Shown here piece after piece: positions 46,845 to 59,009 of a stretch of 64,000 nucleotides of DNA. The notes beneath the pieces are model-generated. The model saw only the letters and a list, made by a program, of their open reading frames with translations. It was not told the origin of the DNA and did not search any database. A program made the translations under genes and the position numbers. The stretch lies in contig OZ022351.1 of NCBI GenBank assembly GCA_963989245.1, positions 25,598,344-25,662,343 on the forward strand, read 5' to 3'. Positions within the stretch are counted from its first letter, which is position 1, and each line of letters opens with the position of its first letter. Source of the stretch: Nansenia antarctica (lineage: Eukaryota > Chordata > Actinopteri > Argentiniformes > Microstomatidae).

Positions 46845-46985
46845 CAGGTTTACACCGATGAGCCCAAACATGATGACCACTGACAGATGACAAGCCGGGT
46901 GGGAGTGTGATGCTCTGGGCGATATTCTGCTGGGAAACTCTGGACCGTCCGGCCAGTCATGTGGACGTGCCACCTACCTAAACAC
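46845..46985 (+). pseudogene. Tc1/mariner transposase fragment
   Basis: Translates to GSVMLWAIFCWETLDRP then SHVDVP, equivalent to the 'GGVMVWGMFSW' block of the Tc1 relic at 54634-55458 and to the DDE-core region of Tc1-like transposases. About 140 bases only, no ends. Confidence 0.55.
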
Positions 46986-48795
46986 CTAACGTAAGCGCGT
47001 GACAAGAGCGTATTGGGTACTCTTAGCTATTTTTAAATCATTATTTATAAAGATCATTATTTTGCAAGTGTCTGTGCTCAGTGTGGAATATCCTGATAGC
47101 AAATTGTAAAACCGTTTAGTTACACTCTTTGCTGCGCCTCTGTAAATGAGAGATGTGTGAACACTCTAAGAAGTGCTGCTGACGAGTATTTGGTTAATCG
47201 TTGGAACACTTAATCGTATTCTCTAATTGGTGTAATGTACAGTGAAATGGGGTTGCTGTTTTCTTTTAAATCTAAACTGTGTACTGATCCTGGCTTTTTG
47301 GCAGAATGGCTGTCAAATCCGATTAAAGCTTGAATAGAATCTAACAAACAGGATTCGCCGAAACTGAAACTGAAAAACTAGTTTAAAACGACTCTTAAAT
47401 AAACAAAATGGCACGTGAACTCATTCTTATGGCAGAGAAGTCAGGTGTCCCAAAGGTCATCAGTCATCTTCAGTGAAATAACCACCTTATTTTATTAGTA
47501 TTTAGTCATCAACCTGCTTCTGCGTATCTAAAGATTTTATCAAGAGATGTTTTTAGCAGTTGCGTTTACCTGATATTTGGATTATGTTGTGCTTCATGTA
47601 AAATCTCATGCTGTGGAGAGCAAGACAATTCCTTGCTAAATAAACGCAACCTCGCACCTCTTCCAGTTAGAGAACGGAGCTTAATGAAGCAATGCCACAC
47701 CAATAAGGTGATGAGAGCATGGACATACTGTATATCAGCCCATTCAATGTGCAGGCTCAAACGCATCCTAAAACGACTGTACAACTGCTCCCATTTACAC
47801 TAGTAAAGTGAAACAACAATAATAATGATTTCACAGCCTCACACTTTCAAGGCTGTTTCCATACAAGTAGTGATTCAGAAGAAAAACGGTCCCCAGCAAA
47901 ACCCCAATAGAGTCCACGTAATAACTGTATCCACTCATGTCTCAGGCTCAGCCTTTGTGTATGGAGGAGGCAGCTAAGGATTCCAGGACTTGGGGCGGGG
48001 GGTAACTGTAATATGTGTCCTGGTCTGGAAGACACGCTAAGGCGGCCTATTCACTGGCATTATGCTGCGTTCATTCTTCAGTTCATTGAGACAGCAGGGA
48101 GACGGACATGAAAGCCCTGTACTGAGATGTGCCCCCAGGCTACAGTCTTCATACAGTAGAGCCTTCCACACTACTGACGGCCTGATTAACTCAACCCCAG
48201 TCCCCACTGACGGGGGGGGATGCTGCCCTACATAACCATAATGAGTCTAAACGATTGGCCTTTCACACAGACAACTGGGCAAACCGCTCTAGACACGCAG
48301 CTCTTGCTAGCGTAGCGTCGGATGTTCAGTAGCTAGTCCGAACCCCCTCTGAGAGTCTAACCTATAGAAGGAGCTTTGACGGCCGCTCAGCTAATCTTTG
48401 CTGACCTTGGGTCAATGGGCTATATGTGCCCCGGAGGCACATCAAATAGTTGAATAATGAAGATTCGTGACATTTAATGTAAGAACAACAAACCTACCTA
48501 GTGTTTATGTGTCTTAGAATTGTTTCGAGCGATAATAGGGCCAATATTGCGCAAATCCCAACATATTATCTCCACGTTCTACCTCTGAGAGGTACTGCAA
48601 CCACTACATCTTATGTTATCTTTCTGATAACTTCAACAGACAAATAACAATAAGGAGAGTCCTTACAGAACGTTGATACAGCACATCGATGACAAGGATG
48701 AGAACTTGATCAGATACTAATGAGACCCAAACACTCCCTAGTAAGCAGGCTCTGCTGTAGAGGTCCCAAACCGCGGTCACTGTCCATTTCGGGCA
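46986..48795. other. Unique sequence, no gene recognised
   Basis: No domain-bearing ORF, RNA gene or known repeat was identified. Confidence 0.35.
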
Positions 48796-49052
48796 GATCC
48801 CCCTCACATTGCCTTCTGTCTGTACACCAGTATCAACCAGTGCTAGCCCACACTGGGAGCACTCAAAGGCCCAATCCCAATTCTAATGTTTACCCCTACC
48901 CCTGTTTACCCCTACCACTCGCTTTTCGGCTTGCCCCTCGGCAAGTAACAGAGTTACAAGGAGTAGTGGTTGAAAAGATCCCCCTCACAGCCCCTTCTAT
49001 CTGCACAGTGTACACCAATATCAACCAGTACTAGCCCACACTGGGAGCACTT
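48796..49052. repeat. Direct duplication around a truncated interspersed repeat
   Basis: 48796-48866 and 48978-49052 share gatccccctcaca.., ..ccttct.tctg.. and tagcccacactgggagcact. Between them are cccaatcccaattc and two CTGTTTACCCCTACC-like units, a common fish inverted-repeat element of which only one end is seen. Confidence 0.6.
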
Positions 49053-50537
49053 CCACACAACTGAGTAAAAATACTGGAGAAATACTGGAGACTGTACAAC
49101 TCTATCGACTCCCCCATCGACTCTCTGCGGTCAGAGAGAAATAGAGGAAAGAGAATGAGATAGAAGAGAAGATGTTTTTCATACCTGAGGTCTCTCCTGT
49201 GGCTCAACTGAGGAGCCGGCTTTATTTGTGAGGTGTCAGGCCGGGGAGGGAGCGGGGAGGCACCGGTGCCAGGTCTCATTGAGAGGAAGGGACAAGGAGG
49301 GTGTGAATTTGAGTTAAACTGTCTCCCTGGACGCAGGTTCTAACCCCGCCCCCCCCCCTCCCCCGCCCCTACCCAGCCACCCCCCACCCAACCTCCCCCC
49401 TTCAACCCTCTAGTTTGAAAAAGGCACATCGTACCACACTGCGGTGCAGATGCTATGAGACACCACTGTACTCCAGCTAGGACCTGTGCTGCTAGTTCGA
49501 TTTTGAAGCACAATGCTCGCGTTGAGTAATTTATGTCAAGGTTGCCCGCACAACAATATAACCCAATATGAGTAGATAGCATTGTGTTTTTGTAAAATAA
49601 CAGCTCGGTAAAACTGGCTCGAAAAAAGAGATAGAGAGAGATGTTTTGGAATTAACTGGGGAACACATTTTGTCTGAGAGGAACGGTAGTGAGAGGGCAC
49701 GAGAAAACAAAAGGGATAGTTTGAAAAGCGGAGATTAGGGTAGAGTGGGGAAGAGCTGTAATGAGAGGATGAGAGAGGGGAGGAGGAGAGTGATACAAAG
49801 ATAATGAAGAGGAAAAATGTGGGTGAGCAAATAAGCGAGAGAGAGAGAGAGAGAGGAGAGGGAAAGAGAGGGATTGAAAACGAGGACCGGGTGAAAGAAA
49901 GTCAATGCTGTCTGCAAATAATGAATAATGAATATATGTGCTGTGTTGTGACCAACGGCTCTGTGCTCCTCTGCATCCAGTGTAATTTGAGCGTGATAGG
50001 CCATTGAGCAAGGCCGCTCAATCATGGGGCCCTGCGTACAACAGAGACAGAGGTTAAACCTGGCTAAACATGGAAATGAGGTTATCATATACAGATGCAT
50101 ATGATTTGGTTTTGCTTTCAAATTGTTGCGTTATAATACAGGGATAATGGAAATGTTATAGTGTGGTATGGATAGACATAATCCGTTTGAGATACAATGG
50201 TTTATTTTAGGCGCCTCGGGTTCATTTGTTGGTGTCATATTCTAGGAGCTGCACCTTGTAGGGTTATTTTGAAAGAAACTGTCATTTTATGGAATTACAT
50301 TATAGGTGATAATTACCTGTGAAAGTTCGACTGCACAATTATTTTCTCAGATGGTATTTGTTCATTTGATGGATATCATTTCTTCCTGAAATTAATGAAC
50401 ACTATCACAACCTCCATGAAAAGCTATGCGTTCTATATCTCCATGCCAATCTGTCTGTCTTCATGTCAGTTTATCAACCATCATCTGTTCTCCCATCTAT
50501 TCATGTGGGCTATGTACATATGGTTGTTTTTGTATAG
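49053..50537. other. Unique and purine-rich sequence, no gene recognised
   Basis: A poly-C/CCCCG stretch at 49346-49400 and GA-rich tracts at 49770-49880. ORFs here are compositional. Confidence 0.4.
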
Positions 50538-50644
50538 CGTGTGTGTGTGTGTGTGTATTTGTGTGTGTTTGTGTGTGTGTGTGTGTGCATGCGTGTGTGC
50601 ATGTGTGTGTGCGTGCGTGCGTGCGTGCGTGCATGCTTGTGTAT
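50538..50644. repeat. (GT)n / (GTGC)n microsatellite
   Basis: GT repeats with a run of GTGC near the 3' side. Confidence 0.95.
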
Positions 50645-52120
50645 GTGTTGAACATATGCAAATTGTACACGGATAACAAAAAGATTGGCAGGTTCTTTTA
50701 GGAATAACAAAACTGCCAGGATTCTGGCGTTTCATCTCCAAATTCCTTTATTCTTTGAGATGTACCACAATCCCCTAAAGGTGACATAGAGGAATTTCAA
50801 CCAAATTGCACCTGACAACTGCCTTATTCATTTGCAGCGGATGTTTATTCCAGAAGTTATGAACAACACTAACATAATCTTCCAGCCCACAATTGTAAAT
50901 ACTTACCCAAAAAAAAGAGTGAAGCGTCGCCTCAAGGCTTCTGTTTGATCTACCCAGCATACAACACAATACATAACACGCTCCTCTCCTTATCTTATTT
51001 GAGCAGTAGCTTTAAGTATTTCTGTAAACTCCAGGCCAGAGAATTATAAATCAATGTGAAACAAGATGGCAATCAGAGAGTATTGTTGCAAAGGAGACTA
51101 ATGAAAGAGCCCACCCTGGTAAATGACCTGGAGATCAGGGCCGATACACACTCCCCCAGAGTCACGAAGACGCCACTGCCCTCTGTGGAGATCTCTCTAC
51201 CTCTCTCTCTCTCTTTCATCCGACGATGCGTCGCGAGCTGGCCAATGCGAGATAAGGCCGTGGTCGCGACGAGATGGGGTTTCTTTGTCTGTTTGCTTCC
51301 ATTATGGAAACACCTCCCAATTTCAGTCTTGGTTGAGTTTGTCTCCACCACTGAGGGAAAATGATAATTCGATCCCAGCCAGGGATAGTAGTGCTGTGTA
51401 TGTGTGTGGGCTTGGGTTGTATATTCCCTGCGGTAATCCACATTTAAGTGTAAATATGCGCTACAACCTTTCTTCGGAATAAATTAGCATGTTTACCATT
51501 GTTGTTTTCTATTTTAGAGGACCTTACAATGATCAAAGAATGGGAGTTTGTTTGAAGAATGAAGCATTCAGCATATTTTAGGCTAACAAGAACTGAGGAT
51601 CTCTTACATGTGTTGACAGTGTTGGCATCCCCTCTAATTTATCAAATGTGAATTGTCAGCTTTTTTTACAACATATTTCTTCTGGTTTGAAAAAGCTTTC
51701 TCCTCACAAACGAGAGGCTCATTATCTCTGATTGACATGCAAAATCACCTAATTTATCTCTAATTGGAGCTTCAACACCGCAAGGGGTTGGAATAACCTC
51801 CTACAACGATTGAAAAAGAGGGTTATTTCCTTTAAATAAACTGTATTTGATGACATGCTCAGTGGCATCAATGAATATCTTTCTAGACCAATTTACTGCC
51901 CCCCTACCCCCACCTCATTCAAATGGATTCAAATATATGGGCACAGGCTGTCCTGTGTATTCCTCCCAACACACAACCAAAGAAACCCAAAGTAAGCAAA
52001 TATATTGATCCAGATTCAAGGTATAATCTTCTGACCTGACTCTCATTAATGTATTACCGTGCTTGGGTGCAGTAATACCAAGTCATACAGCCCTCTGCCG
52101 CTGTCCTGGTTGAATACCGT
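50645..52120. other. Unique sequence, no gene recognised
   Basis: 51500-51860 is AT-rich but complex (ctgattgacatgcaaaatca..) and reads like possible conserved non-coding DNA. No coding evidence. Confidence 0.3.
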
Positions 52121-52382
52121 AGTTAAGTTCCTCTCTCTCTCTCTCTCTCTCACCCAAAGTGTCTGTCAGAGTTTACTCCCCTGCAGTCCTGTTAAAATCA
52201 CAGGGTCAAATTGTGTGTGTGTGTGTGTGTATGTGTGTGTTTGTGTGTGTGTGTGTGTGTGTGCGTGTGCGTGTGCGTGCCTGTGTGTTTGTGTGTGTGT
52301 GCGTGTGCGTGCCTGTGTGTGTGTATGTGTGTATACGTGCGCGTGTGTGTGTGCATGCGTGCGCGCGCGTGTGTATGTGTAT

Positions 52383-52423
<41 letters not shown>

Positions 52424-52433
52424 TGTGTGTGTG
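52121..52433. repeat. (CT)n then long compound (GT)n microsatellite
   Basis: CT repeat at 52131-52151, then GT with GTGC and GTAT interruptions from 52211 to 52433. ORFs over it (160 codons plus, 119 minus) are repeat artefacts. Confidence 0.95.
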
Positions 52434-52788
52434 GACCACTCAGGACTGATTAAGATGGAGTCTGAATCATGGCAGCTGCCTGAGGAAGGAGACAGAGAGA
52501 GAGAGAGAGCACCGGCGCCCTGCACTCAGCACTTTCCCTGACGACGGCACTACAGTGTGGATGCCACGGACTCGTAAATCACTTCCACCCCTGTTTCCTG
52601 TTTTAGTCCATTTACTTTTCAGGGAAACCCTCTCGCCACAGGCCAACAAGGTTGTTTTATTTAACCGTCTCAGGATATATCAATTATTGTACAGCAGCAG
52701 CAAGTGGGAAAACCGTGATGTCGAGTGCGAAAAGAACGACTAAATATGGAAATATCACACATTTTGTACTAAGGTAACAGCCTATTTG

Positions 52789-53040
52789 TGGGGCGGCTGT
52801 GGCGCAGGAGGTAGAGCCGCCGTCTAATGATCGCAAAGTTGGCAGATTGGCGGTTCGAGCCCCGCCTGGCCACATGTCGAAGTGTCCTTGGGCAAGACAC
52901 TGAACCCCAAATTGATCCCAATGAGCGGGCCGGCGCCTTGCATGGTAGCTTGCCGCCATTGGTGTGTGAATGTGTGAATGAGAGGCCGTTGTAAAGCGCT
53001 TTGGATAAAGGCGCTATATAAGTGCAGTCCATTATTCATA
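52789..53040 (+). mobile_element. Full-length tRNA-derived SINE
   Basis: A-box (tggcgcaggaggtagagc), a perfect B-box GGTTCGAGCCC at 52852-52862, the teleost block gtgtccttgggcaagacact and the 3' block agcgctttggataaaggcgc before gtgcagtcc. Well preserved, so comparatively young. Confidence 0.85.
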
Positions 53041-53284
53041 ATCACTCATGATGAGTATGTTAGTACTCATTAGTGTGATGCTGGGAGAGGATCAATTATT
53101 TAATGTAATGTTATTATAATGTATACACAGTACTGTCTTGCATGTTTCTGTAGTGTGAGAGGGTGAAATCCAGTACGTGAACAGACAACACACTGGGCCA
53201 CTTGAACACAAGCGCGTTGCCATAACTTCCTTGGTTCATTACGAAAATGCACTATATGGACAAAAATATTGGGGACACCCAAAA

Positions 53285-53510
53285 CATCACACCCTGGTGG
53301 ATCTGTAGGCTGTGGGACTGGTGGATGGGTGGGTGGATCTGTGGGGTCGGTGGATCTATGGGTTGTGGGACTGGTGGATGGGTGGGTGGATCTGTGGGGT
53401 CATGGATCTGTGGGTTGTGGGACTGGTGGATGGGTGGGTGGATCTGTGGGGTCATGGATCTGTGGGTTGTGGGACTGGTGGATGGGTCGGTGGATCTGTG
53501 GGCTGCGGTG
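53285..53510. repeat. 52-53-bp GT/G-rich minisatellite, ~4 copies
   Basis: Units start gtgggactggtggatgggtg at 53312, 53365, 53417 and 53469. Open in several frames for compositional reasons only. No gene is claimed. Confidence 0.95.
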
Positions 53511-54633
53511 CCGGTGAGCCATGCAGCTCAAAATGAGCGACACTACTCTCCCAAGGGGGCAGGCCCATTGGACCTTTCCTCCTTCGCGCAGTCCCGATGA
53601 CTGTTGAGTTACATGTGTGTTGTGATTCTAGACATAGACACTGGATAGTGACAAACATGTGAAGTCTGTCACACACACATATAGTGTAACTCACAGGGAA
53701 GACAGGCACATTATGAAGCATCGTTAGCCTTCATCCTCCCCCTAAAGGACTGTGAAAGCAGATTCCACAGGCTCATCTGCCTCTGTGTTCCTGCGGTTTC
53801 TGTCAACGGATGACATGATTGTTATTGCTTTCACATGAATGTCGATATCTTCTTTATTCCCCTTCCTGTTACATTTCACTCTGTCGACGTGTTACCGTGG
53901 CTTGTGTTGCCTCTGTTGCAGTCCTGCACCCACTCTCAGGACACTAAGGTAACTCGCTGAGAAATGGAAGGACCCCCACTACTTCACCCCACTCACCCCA
54001 TCTCTCTCTGCTCAGCCTCATTTGAAATACAATGCTTGAATCCCTTGCCTGTGTCGTACATAAATAACCACTCTCCCACCCCGCCATCTACAGAGCTGTA
54101 TCCCCCATTAATGTGGTTTGTGCTGCTAAATTATTTAGGGGAGAAGATGAGTGAAATGTGTTGAGTTATAAATACAAGCTAAGAGGAGCCCAGACGGAAC
54201 AGAATAAGATAATGGTAATGTAGCCCACACTCTCCATGGTGAGGATAGAGGGAGAGAATATTCTAGAATAATTCTAGGAACTCATATAGACAGAGAATCG
54301 TTTTTAAAGCTTTCAGACATGCAGGTGTTGTATAGTGTTTCTGGGACATTCTTTTCAGTGTGTTGATATGACATGCATAGCCAATATGCACAGACAGTCC
54401 ATTATGCCTGATTCATAAACAATCCACTTTTCTAGGGCTTAGAGAGGGAGAACAATGCGGTGAGGTTTTTGTTTGAAAATGTGTTGTTCTCAGGATATCC
54501 TTGAGATTGTCCTCCTTATTAACACGGGATACCCTAAACCGTGTACTTACAAATGGAAGCTTTCAGAACACCTTTTAACAAAATAGCCTCTAGCATAATT
54601 GAACAGTACTAATGCAGTTGTATTAATGGGATC
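53511..54633. other. Unique sequence, no gene recognised
   Basis: Nothing assignable on either strand. Confidence 0.35.
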
Positions 54634-54650
54634 TACACTCACCGAACACG

Positions 54651-54970
54651 TTATTAGGAACACTATACTAATACTGGGTAGGGCCTCCCTTTATTAGGAA
54701 CACTATACTAATACTGGGTAGGGCCTCCCTTTATTAGGAACACTATACTAATACTGGGCAGGGCCTCCCTTTATTAGGAACACTATACTAATACTGGGTA
54801 GGGCCTCCCTTTATTAGGAACACTATACTATTACTGGGTAGGGCCTCCCTTTATTAGGAACACTATACTAATACTGGGTAGGGCCTCCCTTTATTAGGAA
54901 CACTATACTAATACTGGGTAGGGCCTCCCTTTATTAGGAACACTATACTAATACTGGGTAGGGCCTCCCT
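54651..54970. repeat. 40-bp tandem array, exactly 8 copies, within the Tc1 element
   Basis: Unit ttattaggaacactatacta + atactgggtagggcctccct, 320 bases in all. Only two base changes (one ggca, one tatta) across eight copies. Each unit includes the inner part of the terminal repeat (TTATTAGGAACAC). Confidence 0.97.
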
Positions 54971-54981
54971 TTTCTCAGCCC

Positions 54982-55435
54982 TCAAAACAGCCTCATTTCT
55001 TCATGGCATTGATTCCGCAAGATGTTGGAAACATTCCTTTGAGATTCTGGTAGCCTGCTGAGATGATTTCCTACAGATTTTTTCAGGTGCACTTTCAAGC
55101 TGCGAATCTCCCGTTCTACCACATCCCAAAGGTATTGTATTGGATTCAGATCCCATGACTGGGAAGGCCACTGAAGAACACTGAACTCACTGTCATGATC
55201 ATGAAACCAGTTTTGAGTGTTCTCTCCGTGACATGGTGCATTAACATGCTGGTAGTAGCCATTAGAAGATGGGCACATTGTTGCCATGAAGGGATGCACA
55301 TGGTCAGCAACAATACTCAAATAGGCTGTGGGCATTCAAGCGATGATTGATTGGTATTAACGGGCCCACAGTGTGCCAAGAAAACATTCCCCACACCATT
55401 ACACCACCTAAATGAATGACAGTGTACAGGTGTTC
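54982..55435 (-). pseudogene. Tc1 transposase C-terminal relic
   Basis: On the minus strand GGVMVWGMFSWHTVGPLIPI comes first, then after a shift near 55335 AYLSIVADHVHPFM, NAPCHGENTQNWF, SVLQWPSQSWDLNPIQYLW and DVVEREIR. These are the DDE core blocks of Tc1-like transposases. The second catalytic Asp (normally before NAPCH) reads Val and the third acidic residue (normally Glu in NPIE) reads Gln, so catalysis is lost twice over. The N-terminal paired-type DNA-binding domain is absent. Confidence 0.85.
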
Positions 55436-55458
55436 CTCATAAATGTTCAGTGAGTGTA

Positions 55459-57234
55459 TTGGTACAGTATTTTGTAATGAAAATAAACAGTGTAGTTCAA
55501 AACCCCTCAAAAACAAGCCAAGTGTCTCAGGGGAAATACAATGGGAGCCTGTTGAAAGAAATGGTCACACATCAACCCACTTGCCTCCAAATGCTGGATG
55601 TACTGCATTATTTTCTGCCATATTTGCTGAAATATTGTTTGTCACACGAAATTACATGATAATGAATACAGAAGCTTTCCATTCATGATACCAGTGGTGC
55701 TCAAAATGACATGGGTCTGCACAGGGATTTCCAGGCAGATGATTGGTAGATACATTACAGTTTGCTTTGCCAATTTCTTTTATGAAAGTTTACTCTGTTG
55801 TTTGTTGTGCCTTGTGCACATATGTCATGTGCAACCTCATTTGCAAAACCTAATGACGGAGATATAAATGGTATTTTGATTCCTCAGGTCAATTAGTAAA
55901 GCTTGTAGGACAACTGCCAAACCGGCATTTTACAGCAGTCATAGTGTCCTCACTCAGGTTTCTCCCTCCCAGGCAGTGACCCCGTCTCCCGTCGCGTACC
56001 ACATCTTAATTGCCTGGAAAATTATCCATCTGCTCCGAAATAGCAAAGAGAAGCTGAATCTCTTGAATCAGAAGTTCTTTTAGCAAATACTCCTGTCCTC
56101 GTCCATATCCACATCTGCCCAAACAGAAGGTGAAAAGCGAGGGGAACCTGGCCAGTAATTGGCTATACTCTGAGGCGAATAGACCTGAGGCTACCCCATG
56201 GCAACATTACCTCCAGCTACATAAAACACTGGCACAATTACCTTGCACAGTTTCCAGCTTTTATAATAAATGCAATGTAGCTCTTCTTAATAATGAAGAG
56301 GTATTCTCTAGTGACACATCCATACTCGTTAAGCTTATGAGTCCAGATAAAGGTCATCTTCAGTAAAAACATGCTTCTAATATAACAAAGCAAAAAAACG
56401 TCTGCATCAGATAGTTACCCTAGAAATCCTATCTTACTTCTACCCTAGAAAGCAGATTCATTATTAAAAAAAGAACATATTTTAAACATTACACAGATCT
56501 AAATAATAATGTCTTGCACCAGTCTGTTTTTTTTTTCATCAGAGCTACGTATATAGAGCTATGCATTTCTACACAATAAAGTGTGCAAAGCGCCAAGACA
56601 AAAACAAGTACTTTAATGAAGAAACATCCGATAAAGAATTAGCCAGACCCAACCAAGGCTGCTATTGCCATCCGCTTCTGAGTCATCACAAGTTTCCACC
56701 GAGCTGAGCTCTAATTGATAATGTTATTATTAGCTAACTCACTCCGACTGATATGAGACCCATACTAAATTGGCAGTGAAGATGTCGATAATCAAAATGC
56801 TCATGTAGCCTGATGTGAAATTAACCTTAATGTGAGGATGTCAAGCAATTGGTTCAGGACTTAATAGTGTATCATATTAGGGGAAAGCAAATTGTGACAT
56901 TGGCGTACCACTTGCTCTATATAGAAGAGTTTTATCATCTCTAGATTTAAGCCAGTGATGGCTTTAAAAGGTTCGGTACATTGTATTTCACCCACTCCTC
57001 GTCGATCCTAGAATGGATTCAAAGATGTTTGTTCACACACACAAACCTTGTCCCCAGGCTATTGAGCACAGTGCGTATACACTTGGAATAACAACGACCC
57101 AAACCTGGGCTTAGTGGGCTTGGATTTACTGAGTAAAGTAGTTTTTGCAACATTACTTGTTGTCAGCAAATCCGAAAAGTGTGGTGCGCAAGCACTGGGG
57201 GGGGGGGGAGTGTTGTGGGAGATGATTGATATGA
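55459..57234. other. Unique sequence, no gene recognised
   Basis: 56700-56880 is AT-rich with high complexity (ttattattagctaactcac.., ..ggatgtcaagcaattgg..) and could be a conserved enhancer. No coding evidence. Confidence 0.3.
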
Positions 57235-57531
57235 GGGGGCGGCAGGTAACCTAGAGGTTAGAGAGGTCGGCTCGCAATCGGAAGGTCGCTGGTTCGACCC
57301 TGATCCCGATCTCCGTCTTAGGAGAGAGCTGCATGTGAGCTGGTGACTGGAGGGTTGCTGGCATCATATCTAAGGTGCCCACAGCTGCCATTGTGCCTTT
57401 GAGCAAGGCACTTCACCCCTAATTGCTCCAGGGGCGCTGACTATGGCTTACCCTGTGCCTAGAGCAAAAAATAAATGTTGTTGTACTACTGTGCAATGAC
57501 AACGGTTGAATCTAATCTAATCTAATCTTAG
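57235..57531 (+). mobile_element. tRNA-derived SINE with L2-type LINE tail
   Basis: tRNA-like head with B-box GGTTCGACCC at 57291-57300, a middle block (gagcaaggcacttcacccct) and a 3' end tgtgcaatgacaacggttga followed by ATCTA repeats. The tail closely matches the L2-type LINE ends at 11612 (antisense) and 23550. Confidence 0.85.
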
Positions 57532-58099
57532 GAAGCAGCAGTTTCTCCTGGTCTTTCTTTGAAGGCCAAGCTTGGCACGTTGGTCCACCAGACCTTCCGA
57601 GCATTTAGGCAGAACTGTCTGGAAACAAGATTAGTTCCGAGCTGATCCTAAAACTATGGATGGATGTCAGGTCTAATCAAGATCCCACTTGAATCTAAGG
57701 CCCTCTGAATCTACCCACCCTTAGGTTAAGTGTCTGAGAAGTAAGACCCGCAAGACAAACTCTTAAAAGTGTCGAACCCCTGACCCAGCCAGAGCCAAGA
57801 TAATTGTCTCTAGGTGAAAGTCTAAATTACCTACAACTTCAGTTGCTTCAGTGCTCTGAAGTTCTCGATGTTTTTGCCCATTGTTTGTGTGATAACACAC
57901 ATCAGGACCTTCCAGAACATTCATCAGCACTGGACCGCAAGAATGAACTGTGTCATTGAGCGATTGTTGTGGCTAGCCTCGGCTGACCGGCCGACTCCAG
58001 TCAAGTCAGACTAATGAAGAAGGAGTAGAAATCCAAACAAACCTAACTCAGCACTAAACTTCCTTCCTCCCATGCAAATGAAGTGGCTGGCGCTCTGGT
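57532..58099. other. Unique sequence, no gene recognised
   Basis: No feature supported. Confidence 0.35.
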
Positions 58100-58200
58100 T
58101 TTATTTTATTTATTTTATTTGACCTTTATTTAACCAGATAAAATCAGTTGAGAACAAATTCTCATTTTCGTCATCAATGATGATCTGGCCAAGAGGCCCC
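58100..58200 (-). mobile_element. LINE-like 3' end, antisense
   Basis: The minus strand reads gagaatttgttctcaactga, then tttaaccagataa-complement ..ggttaaataaaggtcaaa and AAATAA repeats, a very common teleost interspersed repeat end. Confidence 0.6.
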
Positions 58201-58349
58201 AGCAAGAATAAAAACAAACATATAAACAGAAATACTCAGGGTTGACACAGAACAATACATACAATACATGAGAACGGCAAAGACAGTGAAGATACATAAA
58301 TAAAAACGAATAGAAACAAAATCAACTAACCTATGTGTGGAAAGAGAGC

Positions 58350-58367
58350 GGGGGGGTGTGTGTGTGT

Positions 58368-58410
<43 letters not shown>

Positions 58411-58428
58411 GGGGGGGGGGGGGGGGGG
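58350..58428. repeat. (GT)n and ~20-base poly-G
   Basis: GT repeat with two GTAT interruptions ending in an unbroken G tract. Confidence 0.95.
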
Positions 58429-58757
58429 CAATCAGCAGGAACAACAGTCAACTATGACCTGCTGAAGTTTATTTTTGAAAATGGTAAGTGATGTGAGTGC
58501 TGTGAGTTTGAGTGGGTTCTGTAAGGTGGTCTGAAACATGATTGACTAATTTTTGATACATCATTAAGACATGCGGCGTGCACTCTGAAGGACCGGTTGA
58601 TGGATGCACTGGGTGCCTCAATGCCCCCCCGTTCTCCATTTTGTTTGATTTAATATCTTGCGGTTGGATGTGATTTATTATGGGTGGTGTGTAAGAAAAG
58701 TGTAGCTCTTGTTCGTCTGCTGATGGTGTATAACAGGGTAAACAGGGGGGGGCAGAT

Positions 58758-59009
58758 CGTGAGCTTAGAATGATAAGGTTCTATCTCCGTTTAGGGTAGT
58801 TCAGAGATATTGAGCGTCAACGTTTTTACATTCCGTTATGTTTTGTGAGATGGAACCTTTGTATTTTATTAATTACTAACTAAAACATTTCAACGTTTTA
58901 AAAATAACACCACACAGGCATTAATAAACACCTAATGGATCAGATTATGTAAAAAAAAACTCAATTTTGACCAAAAATGGAGATAGAACCTCATAATTCT
59001 AACGTCACG
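58758..59009 (+). mobile_element. MITE copy 3, target duplication AGAT
   Basis: A 252-bp full copy of the 10915 family (CGTGAGCTTAGAA .. TTCTAACGTCACG). AGAT lies at 58754-58757 and 59010-59013. Includes a tttgtattttattaattact segment missing from copy 1 and present, in inverted form, in copy 2. Confidence 0.85.

Larger units (their letters stand above)
54634..55458 (-). mobile_element. Tc1/mariner element, deleted, with tandem array at one end
   Basis: TA flanks both sides (54634-54635, 55457-55458). The ends CACTCACCGAACACG (left) and, in reverse complement, CACTCACTGAACATT (right) are the terminal repeats of a common teleost Tc1-like family. The interior keeps the C-terminal third of the transposase on the minus strand and has lost the rest. 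Next to the left end an eightfold 40-bp array has formed. Confidence 0.85.

Noticed and set aside
52789..53040. A tRNA gene with good A and B boxes
   Set aside because: Followed by the conserved teleost SINE body and tail and without cloverleaf pairing; it is a SINE. The same applies to 57235 and 1425.
53247..53600. Gly/Trp/Asp-rich ORFs on the plus strand and Pro/His-rich on the minus strand
   Set aside because: They derive from the 52-bp minisatellite.
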